A stretch of 64,000 nt of DNA from Brachypodius melanocephalos (taxonomy: Eukaryota > Chordata > Aves > Passeriformes > Pycnonotidae), in contig VZSR01003807.1 of NCBI GenBank assembly GCA_013398615.1, forward strand, positions 18,614,777 through 18,678,776, in the 5' to 3' direction. The stretch's first letter is position 1. The number at the start of each line of letters is the position of its first letter. Below the pieces are notes generated by a model that did no database searches, had not been told where the DNA came from, and worked only from the letters and a program-made list of their open reading frames with translations. Below are positions 35,684 through 45,704 of this stretch, one piece after another. The position numbers and the translations under genes are program-made.

Positions 35684-35758
35684 TTGGGATTTCCAGATGT
35701 CTGGATCCTGGCCAAAGCTACTCCTCCACCAGGGCTTCTGGACATCTGGAAATTCCAG
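35684..35758. repeat. Imperfect inverted repeat forming a pre-miRNA-like hairpin
   Basis: The arm 35684-35701 pairs with 35741-35758 over 18 consecutive positions (16 Watson-Crick, 2 G-U). An asymmetric internal loop (5 against 7 bases) follows, then five more pairs (cctgg 35707-35711 with ccagg 35729-35733) and a 17-base terminal loop. The total is 75 bases, within the size range of animal pre-miRNA hairpins. I do not recognise the arms as a known microRNA. A MITE-like element or chance are alternatives. Confidence 0.75.
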
Positions 35759-36059
35759 ACATGTAGAAATTCCTGGGGTGAAAAAGAGAACTTATGCAGA
35801 AATCCAAATGTATTTGTTCAACTTATCAAGAAACCCTGGTCAAGGTGATGGTGATTAAAAATGTCAGCGATCTCCTACTGAAAGACAATAGGAGTGCAAA
35901 ATTCCTCTTTGAACCCCCCCAAATCCTGTTTCATATCTCATTTTGCCTTGGGTTTATTATGCTTCCTTTCATTCCATCTAAACAGACATCCTCAGTAACT
36001 TCTTTCCTCTGCTCTTCACTGTGAAAACATTTCTGATTACATTTCAAGCTCCCATCTTT

Positions 36060-36310
36060 ACTTTTCTCGATATGTTCAGCACCAGCCCTGTTTTGTTGGC
36101 TGTTTTCTTCTACATGACTCCATAACTTATGCTTCTCGAGGGACCCGTGGGCTATTTTTACTGGCACATCACTCCCTGAGTCATATGTGCACGTAGCTTT
36201 ACAGTGCTGCTGGAGAAACACTTGATATGAGCTGTGCCTGGCTTTATGGAACTTCAATCGATTAGGCAATTGTTCCAAAGCAAGACTGGTCCTGCACTAC
36301 TCCTAGAGTT
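36060..36310. promoter_or_regulatory. Candidate conserved noncoding element
   Basis: Dense transcription-factor-like strings in non-repetitive sequence: a MEF2-like ctatttttac (36152-36161), a perfect AP-1 site TGAGTCA (36177-36183) overlapping the E-box CATATG (36182-36187), an ATCGAT homeodomain/CUT-type core (36257-36262) and the E-box CAATTG (36267-36272). CpGs are retained (ctcgaggg, acccgtgg, cacgtag, atcgatt). This is pattern-based; no alignment was possible. Confidence 0.3.
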
Positions 36311-38955
36311 ATCTTCTAGAGATAATAAACGCATTGTGAGCTGAGTTCAATTCATTCTAGAAACACTGTGGTCAAAGGGAACATTCGTGCTCAGAATATT
36401 TGGAATGAGTGAATATGCATGAACATTTTGCTGTTACTGTGGGATGAATCTAAGTCCTGATTAATGGATCTGAATTTCGTGGTCAGAATGACAAATTAGA
36501 CAGTAAGACTGCAGAGAGAACAATTAAAAAATGTGGACACATGGGGAGAACATTTACATCTTTGAATCATCAATGGAATAACAGAATGCTGGGTGTGATT
36601 TTTGGTCAGATGGCTTACAGTCAATTTTATATACTTGACCTATAAATTTAAAATTCATCAGGCATATAAAACACACAAATAGGACAAAAATGTAGCTAGG
36701 TAAAAGGAAAGCAATATCACCTTTAGGAAAGCAAAAATTATTTCAGATCACAATCCTGTTGGGACTCACACTTGGAATTAACGCCAGGACTTATATTGCC
36801 TGCACTGAGGCAAGCAATCTTTTCAGATAGTGAATTCCTTTGCTTATAGCTTGGTAAACTGTGGTGAAATTTTATTTTTTGGGAATAGTAGTTAGTACCA
36901 CTTCCCTAATTCTTGTCAGGAGTTTCCTCTCCTCGACTGTTCTATTTTTTTGTATCAATATTATTTCTGGTAGGATCCCATTGTTTTTTCCAAGTTGTTT
37001 TCAGTAATCCAACACTTTCAAGGGCAAAGCATTGAGTAGCACCAGCCATAGACATTTCAAATAAATCCATTGCATATTCATGTTGGTAAAGGGGACAGTC
37101 TGATAACAAGCAAGTTCTATAATCAAAACATATTTTAAATGAATCTTAAATGTGTCTTAATTTTACAAAAACAGATGAAAGTCCCTTTGATGCATTACTT
37201 GGAGCTACATTAGTGAACTCCTATAGTTTTTTTTCTCAATGACCAATGTGTGTTTTCAAGCCTTCTTATGAACTTGATAAGTAACTTCAGGAAGCAGCTT
37301 GAAACTTGAGTTTTACCCCATTTAATAAAAATTAAACCAAACCAGAACTGGACCATGCCAAAACAAAACCAGAATATTCTGGTTTTGTGTATGGTTTAGG
37401 GTTCACTTATTAATTTTCGGATAACAATGAGTGTATCTATATATGTATTTAAAGTAATACTAAAGCATTTTAAGGTGAAGGACTATACATAAAATGGTCT
37501 GTTTCCTCTTTCTGTGTTGTTGGATTTGGGGCTTTTGGCTTGCATGCTTGTTTGGTTTTGGGTTTTTTTCCCACAGAATGATTCTTAAAGGACCTTTTTA
37601 CCTTTACTCCCTATGACAACTGTAATACTGGCCTTAAAATGTGTGCTTGATATCTTCAGCAAAAGGTAGCATTGAAATGCAAAATATTTATATTTATAAA
37701 TAGGCACCATTCATTACTGGCATAATCAGCACAGTCTAGGCAAACAGGAGTTGACGTTCAAGTTTTTATAGTATTAAGATGTAAATGACTTTGAGGAAAG
37801 TTAATCATTTTATGAAATATAAGATAACGTTTTCTAGCTAGTAAGTTGATAAAAAAATGGATTTCAAAGTAGGTTTCAAAAGGATTTCAGATGGTTTGAC
37901 ATAATGCTTAAAAAGGGCAGAAAAATCTACATTATCCAAGAATACATGTACTCTATAATTTAATGCATAATATCTGCTCTAACCCAGACATTACCCTGCC
38001 AGAATCTGACTCATTATTGTATAAAAATGAATACCTCAAAAATCCTAAGTGCTCTATGAAATCTATAAGTAGTATTTACATTCTGAGTGGCAAAATCTTC
38101 AGAAAGAAAAAAAAAAATCTATCCAGATCTTTACTAAATCACACACCTGACCATGTTAGGAAAGGAAAAACAATTGTGCCTGCATAATCTTAATAAAGAC
38201 ATATGAACTTCTTTATGGAAGCCCCCATTTTTTAGGAATTGAAAGCCTACTTCTCAATCTATAAGTAAAATCTCATGTCCTTCTAATCTGTATTCACTTG
38301 AGAAAGCAGATGGGGCTGTTAGAATGTGTAAGACATCATTGGGCCCAGAATTCTTTGACAGATTATAACATTTTAAAACTCAGTTAGAATGATCTTTCAA
38401 TGTAACACATGGGTTGCAGAAGTGAAATATACTTCCTATCCATTTCTCAATGAAAAAATGTTCCACATGGAAAGCAATTTTGTTTTGATTTAGAGCAAAA
38501 TGTAGAGATCAGATGGAAAACAATTTAATTGCTAGTTTGAGAAATCCCCCTTGCCACAATGGTTGTTAATTGTAGGGGCAAAGATGAACTTTTAATTGCA
38601 ATTCTTGATGATTAAACTTATAATTTTATTTTCTGTAGAGGCCTACAGAACCTGTATAATAAAGGAAAAGTTCAATCTGTTTTCTTACAGATGTTAAAAT
38701 CTGCTTGCAAAAACCTTTTCCTGAAGGCCATATCTGGTCTTCAACCTGGTTCATCCAGTTTGAAATGTTTCCTCCCAAACTGCCTCCCTTTTCAGTTCTG
38801 TCACATTTCTCTTGGAAAAAACATCATGGGGTTGACAATGGAAGACCTCTTTCTTGTTGTTTGTTCTGTTGAGTGGTGTTGATCATGGCATTTGGAAGCA
38901 AAATGCTTCTTCTTTCCTCATAATTCTTTTATCTTGTGTGATTTCTCAAGTTTTG
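36310..38955. other. Intergenic AT-rich sequence
   Basis: No gene or repeat family is recognised. The sequence is strongly AT-rich with A and T runs (for example 38108-38117). Short frames (37963-38187, 38691-38882) look random. Confidence 0.6.
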
Positions 38956-38959
38956 TCTT

Positions 38960-39120
38960 CGGGTGCATCTCCATGACAGAGTGCAGAGCCTTGGGCACAA
39001 AAGCAGCACACGTTAACACAACGTCCCGTTGGGTTAATTAGCCAAACTGAGAGCATTTGTAAGCAGATTATCACGTTGATGATCTAGCCCTTATTGCACC
39101 AGAATTAGGTTGCAGGATAT
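38960..39120. promoter_or_regulatory. Candidate conserved noncoding element
   Basis: Unique sequence keeping several CpGs (cttcggg, cacgttaac, aacgtcccgtt, tcacgttg), with GTTAAC and the homeodomain core TTAATTA (39034-39040). It also contains agcagattatcacgttgatg, which includes a GATA-like tatc. This density is unusual against the CpG-poor background and suggests regulatory constraint. It is an inference from pattern alone. Confidence 0.28.
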
Positions 39121-39252
39121 TTCTGAGCAACAATACAGCCTTGTCCTTCGACTTCACCAGTGTCAGAAGCTGCAAGGAGACAAAGCCTGCAGTATCTCAA
39201 GCAGCCAGGAGACAAAGCTCTGAGACTTGTGTAGAGAGCCCCTTCATCTGCC

Positions 39253-39891
39253 TTGTCTGCTGAGCCCACTGCCACAATTTGTTCCTGGCAAAGGCTGATG
39301 AAAACTAAAAGTAGCTGTCTGAGAGGGATACTGGAAGAAAAAGAGTGTGCTCACAAAACTTGGCTGGGATTACAAAAATCAAATCACAGAATGACAGAAT
39401 ATGCTGAGTTGGAAGGGACCCACAAGGATCATCGAGTTCAACCCCTGGCCCTGCACACCACCATCCCCAAGAGTCACACCCTGTGCCTGAAAGCATGGTC
39501 CAAATGTTTCCTGTCTAAACACTGTGACCAATTCCCTGGGGAGCCTGTTCCAGTGCCCAAACACCCTCTGGGTGAAGAATCTTTTCCTGATATCCAACCT
39601 AGATCTCCCCTGACACAACTTCAGGCCATTCCCTCAAATCTTATACTCTGTGAAAAATATGAGAGTCAGAAAACATTCACATTTTTTCAGAGATCATCTC
39701 TGAAGGTTGCTTTTGGGTATAACAAATGCAAGATTTTTGTTGCTAATGGTGACTGCAGTGATTGCACTGCTCTTGAAACCAAACAGTTCCAGGGTGCTTC
39801 CACTTCTTTTGAGGGGCTACTCTCTTGGCTAATCTATCTCATGCTATTCCAAGAAGAGAAGAAAATGAACAAGCCTCTTATGGTATCTTGA
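39253..39891 (+). other. Longest open frame in the window; antisense to a CR1 copy, not a gene
   Basis: A 212-codon frame on + whose central half (39381-39652) is the antisense strand of a CR1 retrotransposon. Antisense CR1 3' ends often stay open for many codons by composition. No domain is recognised, so a gene prediction here should be treated as false. Confidence 0.8.
39381..39652 (-). mobile_element. CR1 LINE 3' part, about 270 bases
   Basis: Antisense CR1 reading aatcacagaatgacagaat, gagttggaagggaccc, aaggatcatcgagttcaacc, cccaagagtcacaccctgtg, ccctggggagcctgttcc, agtgcccaaacaccctctgg, gtgaagaatcttttcctgat, atccaacctagatctcccctg and ttcaggccattccctc. It is one of the better-preserved CR1 copies here. 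The element's 3' end is at the 39381 side, and it is 5'-truncated near 39652. Confidence 0.95.
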
Positions 39892-39894
39892 AGT

Positions 39895-41050
39895 TCTCTC
39901 AGCACCTTCAATGAGTACCAGATTCTCTATTTTCAGTCTTGTACAGCACAAGAAGTTTCCCTTGCCTTGCTTCACTGGAAAGGGTTGTTGGCCACTCGTA
40001 GTGATGAGCATTGCTCTTAAGTCAGCATGTATTTTTGCTATATTACACACTTTTTAAAGCCACATCTAATGTTAGCTGCCTGATGAGAAGTTATCTGCCC
40101 TCAGGAAGAGAGCAGTGTTTGTGATAGGTCCATTTTTCAGAATTCACTTCACTATGACACATGTTAGTACTAAAGTGACTGGACTGTAAAAAGTGAAAAC
40201 AAACAGGAGCAATAAGAAGGCAGGAAAGTGCTTGCTGAATTTTATGCTGATGTTTCCTTTCTTGACACTTAGAGCAATGTAACTATCCAGTTGCTTAGAA
40301 AGTGACAGGGAGCTTGACTCACACCTTTTAAGTAAAATATTCTCTTTGAATCGTCTAAAACTTATTTAGGTGTAAATATAAGGAGGGTTTGTGCCTAATA
40401 TCAGTATACTATGCTTTTAAAATTGTGAACAGTCTGATTTCAACCTGGAAGAAATTCAAAGTGAAGAAATTCAAAGTAAAAAAATTCACTCAAAAAAAGA
40501 CAAGAACTTTGTTCAATCTTTTAAAATTTTTCTTAGTCTCTGTAATGGCTGATAGGATAAAGTCATGCAGCTGAAAATAGCCTGTAGACTCAAATTCATA
40601 ATGTGTCTATATTATTACGAATGTCTACAAATGAAACTAATTCAATGGCTTTCATTTGTTCTGTGGAACAAGAAATAGAATAATAAAAGGAAAATATTCA
40701 GGTTATGTGACAATCTTGTATGCAGGATTAGTTCCTGTAACATAATTGGTCTAATGGGTAAAGCTATGGAAGTGCATCTTTGCTGATGATAGATTGAAAA
40801 CAGAAATCTCATCTCACATAAACATCTGTATGTACTGCTCCAGTTCAAGACTTCAAATGACTGCAGAAGAAATTGCTTTATATTAAAAACCCAGTTGTTT
40901 CTCATTAGGTTGTTGGGATACTCAAGAGCTGTAATGGTGTTTTTGCAGCAAAGATAGGAAATTAAATAACGTCTGGTGATGTTTAGTGCCAGTACAGCTA
41001 TTAAACAAACTTCTATTTGCAGTAAGGACACTATAAGTTACACTTAAGAT
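39895..41050. other. Intergenic AT-rich sequence
   Basis: No gene is recognised. A short tandem duplication lies at 40448-40477. The 129-codon minus-strand frame at 40642-41031 has no recognisable domain. Confidence 0.55.
40448..40488. repeat. Short tandem repeat of a 15-mer
   Basis: The unit gaagaaattcaaagt occurs twice in tandem (40448-40462, 40463-40477), followed by a partial degenerate third copy (aaaaaaattca). Confidence 0.85.
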
Positions 41051-41059
41051 AGAGCTTAA

Positions 41060-41400
41060 TTAATGGAAGTCTTCTTAATTACCACTAGGGCTTTATTTAT
41101 CTTATAGCAATTCTTCTTAAACAATTTACAATAGCTGTACCTTTCAGTGGCATTGTCTGGATTGGAATTGTTATGCAGTGGGCACGTGTAAACTGCAATT
41201 TTGTTTACATCAAAGTAATATCTGGCAAGATCTTGGTTTGAAGCTGACCAGGAGCTTAGAAATAACATTATAAGCAACCCGTGGTTCTCTGTTCCAATGG
41301 TCTGATCAGGTCAATACGAGAACAGACAACCAGCACCACGTAAGATGAGCCACTTACTTTGCCATATTACAGGCAACTGCAATTCCTGATTTGTTTAACT
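41060..41400. promoter_or_regulatory. Candidate conserved noncoding element
   Basis: Unique sequence with retained CpGs (gcacgtgt, acccgtgg, atacgaga, ccacgtaag) and recognisable cores: TTAATTA-like strings, acaatagc and ggcattgtctggattggaattgttatgc (SOX-like attgt), a CACGTG-type E-box (cacgtgt) and tgtttac (forkhead-like) at about 41200. No coding frame is conserved across it. Judged on pattern only. Confidence 0.25.
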
Positions 41401-41952
41401 GCCTGGGGTGAGACCTGGTGTGTCCTGGGAAGCTCTCAGACCATTAATCTGGGCTTCAAAACCACATAATAGATACTCTTTAGGAAAATTTACCTGTTAA
41501 ATATTTCCTGTAGCTCCCAGAAATGTTTTCAAAATTGGCTTGCAGTTATAGTGTAGCTGTGAAATACTGTCCAGAAGGTGAGTCAGCAGCATATGCATTT
41601 ACAGATAACTTTTGAATCAACACAGCTGTATTGCTTAGTGATTCATTGCCATGGTGGTTCAAACTTTTATGTGGCCTAATCAGATGAACTTGAGATGAAG
41701 GCAAATGCCTTGCATTATAAATGGATTTGTTATGAGAACTATTTAGCAAGATCATAAAAAAGGCTTTAGAAATTTTCTTCCAGGTGTTTAAACATTTAGC
41801 TAGCATTTCTTTTTAACTCTGGTGCAAATCTTTGTCATCCATATATTTATCCAGTCTTTTGTAGATTTGACACAGAACAAAATATCCTGTATAAATAAAG
41901 GATGAGAACAAGCAAGATACCTGAAAATGCTGGTGGGTGGACAACAGCTCCA

Positions 41953-41966
41953 CTACCCTCTGCTGG
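41953..41966 (-). promoter_or_regulatory. CTCF-like motif, reverse orientation
   Basis: On the minus strand this reads CCAGCAGAGGGTAG. It matches the CTCF core (CCASYAGRKGGCRS) at 13 of 14 positions, including the strongest part CCAGCAGAGGG. It is the best CTCF-like match I noticed in the window. Its orientation is opposite to the motif at 2114, so the two point toward each other. Confidence 0.45.
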
Positions 41967-43593
41967 TCTTGAGCATCGTGAGATTCTTGCAGCTGAGCAA
42001 GACAGCAGTTCTATTTATGTGAATGGAGCAAGTCATGGAAAACATGGGCTCTGAAAGAAGATGTCTCTACTAAATGCTTTTAACCCAGTAGTCCTGGCTG
42101 GAGTCTTATGGTTTAGTGAAAGTAAAAGTGAACATGACATTCCAGACACTTGGAAAAGTGGATATAGAGTCAGAAATGTTCTCAGGGAGCCTTTAGCACA
42201 GCCAAAGTTTGTGGTGGGGAAGCTTTGTGTTCAATAATGATATAAGCACTTTTGTCACCATTGGGTGACAAGGGCTAACAGCGGGGCAATGTGTGATGTG
42301 TAAAGTGTAAATAAGTATTTTACAAAACTAAGGAAAGGAGATGTAGCAGGACTGCACTGTAACAGGTTAGGGGGAAGGAAGATGAAGAAAAATGTAGTGG
42401 TTATAGAGAAAAGCAAAGAGGAGGAAAGAGAAAAAGAAGAGTAAAATGATGAGAAAGATGAAAACACCAAAACTAGGGAGACAGACATTTTCATTTAATT
42501 TGATGCAATATAGAATAAGAAAATTCTTGTTTGCTGTATATTTACCCACACTCTGTCTCCATTTCCTGAATCAATGTAATTTGTAGCTCAGATTTTCAAA
42601 AGGATCTTTGACATATAATTCACAGGGGATTATTCTGACCCTGATTAATTGAGGGAAAAAAAGTATACTATTTTTTGTGGACTGCTTGAAATAGCTTTTG
42701 TAGACCATGTGTTGGCTGCATGGCTAAGTGGGATATACCCAAGGAAAGAAACTGGAAAAGGCAGCAAAGGACTGAAGTGAAACAGGTGAACAGAGAGATT
42801 AGTCTTGGGGAGGCTGCACGGGCAAAAAAAGCTGGTGTGTTTCTTCTTAATCCAAGATGGTTCCTGAAATTATCACCATTAGAAGATTAACAAAGTTACT
42901 AGCCAGCCTGCTGATCTAGCTCTGCTCAGGAGTGAAAGCCCTCATCAAATCATAACACTTAGAAAAGCTCCTAGAATTTATCTTCCGTCTCTAACACTTG
43001 GCCACTGATTAAACAGGATCATCAAATGGGATCATCAGTGTCTGGTTATACAGAGCAGCATTTTACAAAATTAAATCACTTCTATTCACAACAGATGAAC
43101 TTGTGATACTGGCTGCCCAAATAAGCACTACTGAAGAACCTAGGACAGACACATGGGCTCCAGCAGCTACATCTGAAATACATTAAAAAGATAAGACGCA
43201 TCTGGAAATATATTTTATTTTACTAGCTATGTATAAAACACTACAGTCATTGCATGGGTGTGTAAGAAATGATTGTTAAGATCATTTTTAATAACATGTA
43301 TGTCAGAGGGTTTGGTGGAAGTATATTCCTCCTGTCTGTGTTTCAGACCAGAATCCTCAGTGCAGATCTGACTGTCATAGAATGATTTCTCTTCACCTCT
43401 GCCATCTGTTTGATGTTTTGCAATGGTCACTCTGTGTGCCTGTGTGTGCACATGTGTGGAATAATCTTCATGTCACACCCTTACCTAACTGGCTTCAGTG
43501 AAAGGCTTTACATCTGTGAGAGGAAGCTGAAGGTGGAGGAGAGTTCACTCGTTTCACAGGTCTCTCATAGTACTTTCTAGGAAAAAAAAGTTG

Positions 43594-43631
43594 TCCTTTT
43601 TTTCTTTTTTCTTTTTTTCTCCTTTTCCTTC
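43594..43631 (+). repeat. Pyrimidine tract, 38 bases
   Basis: An uninterrupted run of T and C, preceded at 43581-43590 by gaaaaaaaag that could pair with part of it. This is simple-sequence DNA; it lies in no gene, so a splicing role cannot be argued. Confidence 0.85.
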
Positions 43632-45559
43632 AATTTTTCATGGATGAATGGAAGAAGAAAAGGTCTTGTTATGAATAAATAAAAACAGTCTCCAGTTGCT
43701 ACATGTTGAGAGTTTTGCATTTTTAAGTTTTTGTGTGGTCTCCCAGGAGCTGCAGCCTACTATCAAACCTATTCATTGCATGACTCCTTCTCAGTCTTGG
43801 ATGACAGGAGCACAGGCTTCCCATGCCTCTGATGTGAGTGCCCACAGGTAGTGTGAGTAGCCTTGACTTAGAATTTCCTTCTGGGGGGATTAAGTAGTTT
43901 TCTTAGGATTTCACACCCACAGATCTGTGGCTGGAATTTGACTGACAACTTGTTGCCCATTCAAATGTTCAGTGTCATTAATTCAGCCTACAGTTTGTAC
44001 TGTACCACATTTCTGTACATTCAAGTGCAGATATAAATACCATTCTAAGTGTAGTGAGGTGTTACAGATTATGTTTGTACAGAAATGTATTGTTAAGTAT
44101 GAAAATCATGGAATTTTTCCTTTATCCTTCCTCTGCATTTGCACATACTTAAGTGATCTTACTGGAGTTTTCACTCACTGTGTGAATAAAAGGGTGTTTA
44201 GGCCACACCCCAGTGAATGATTAGACTTTTAAGGCATATTGATTATTTCAGTTAGATATAAGTAACATTTTAATAAAAAATCTTCAGAGAAAATCCAAAG
44301 ACTGAGCTAAAGCCCATCTTTTTTGTGCTTATCCTGACAGATGTGGAGACCTATTAAAAAATTATTTGAACATGCACAATAATTGACCAAAACTTTTGTA
44401 CAAAATAAATCTCAGTGAAAGCAGTAATTTCTGTGTGCCCCTATATTTCTGATGTTTCCTTGTGTATGTGCATATATTATTTTTGTCTTAAGCACTTTGT
44501 AGATGTTGATCTTTAATGATTAATGTTTGCCCAACAATTTACACATGCAAGACAGCAAACGATTCAGTCAGGGTATTTAGTGTCCTTGAAATAGAACAGG
44601 AGAAGTTTAAAAAATTATACTTTTAATACTTGGCATTCCTTCATGCAGACATTATTCCAGTCCTTCCTCTTCCTCCCCATCTATTCTTGGCTTATTTCTG
44701 TACAGTACTGGGAGTATTAAGTGACTATTGTAACATAAATCCCCTTCTCAGCACTGCCAAAGGAATTTTCCAGCTAAAAGCTACATAACCAGCATATGCA
44801 AAAAAAGATGAACCCATCTGTGGGTGTAAGTCTGTTCAGCATAGCCTAATATTATCATCCAGACTGCATTGGGCATGTATCACTTGTATCAGAGTTAGCA
44901 AGTTGTTCCAAATATTTGCTGAAGAGACATTAAATTACTTTCTACTGGCAAATTTTAGCAAACTGTTACTGATTCGCAGTGCATGCAAGTTTACCTGTCG
45001 CTGATTCTTCTCAAAAGAGGACAATACTGTGTTCTGTTAGAGTGCAATCAGATAAGTCCTAATTTATGACAGGAAAAAAAGATTAGCCCACATTATAATG
45101 CACAAGTTTAAATTCCACTCAATTATGCTGATATAGATCTACTGTAATTCCTTTACTCAATGATTTCTTTTTTCCAAATTAATGTTGAAGTGACTAAAAT
45201 TCAAATGCTTCCTGTAATTTCTGGTGTCATCTTGAAGTAAAATGCAGAGTTTCTTGGTCTTTTTCTTTCTCCTCAGACAGTTTTAAAGAGTGACTGAGGG
45301 GACGATAGGCAAAGATGAATGGTACGTTTCTACAGGGATTTTTATTCTAAGAAGGCAAAACTTTTAGATCTCTGTATATGAATGTGGAAATACTGCATTT
45401 CTATTTTTTTTTTGACAGGGAACAGCCAAAAGTCATGCACCAATCCTCTTGCTCTGCAAAAGAGGTTTGAGCAGAGCACTGCAGACACGCTTGCAAGGCT
45501 GGGGGTGTTCCCAGTGGGCACAGGGCATCCTGTCAACTCACTCAGCTGTTTCCCTCTTG

Positions 45560-45700
45560 TAAATGCATATGCTTGGCCTTTTCCAGGTGCAATTATGCAG
45601 CATCATCACTGCTGTTGCTTACATGTACCTAAAGCTGACCTGGTACCAAGGGCTGCTGATTACAGGCCTTTTTCCTGACGCTCATGCATTAATTAGATGT
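45560..45700. promoter_or_regulatory. Candidate conserved noncoding element
   Basis: Non-repetitive segment ending in gacgctcatgcattaattagatg. The part atgcattaatta (45684-45695) combines a POU/octamer-like atgcattaat with a homeodomain TAATTA. The upstream bases (cagcatcatcactgctgttgc, tggtaccaagggctgctgat) are of balanced composition within AT-rich surroundings. Pattern-based only. Confidence 0.22.
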
Positions 45701-45704
45701 TTGC

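Larger units (their letters stand above)
41405..45555. other. Intergenic sequence, no gene recognised
   Basis: AT-rich sequence with a purine-rich stretch at 42405-42476 and a 38-base pyrimidine tract at 43594-43631. The serine/phenylalanine-rich minus-strand frames at 42255-42549 are translations of the purine tract. A CTCF-like motif lies at 41953-41966. Nothing else is recognised. Confidence 0.6.

Noticed and set aside
42255..42549. Serine/phenylalanine-rich minus-strand frames
   Set aside because: They are translations of a purine-rich simple-sequence stretch.
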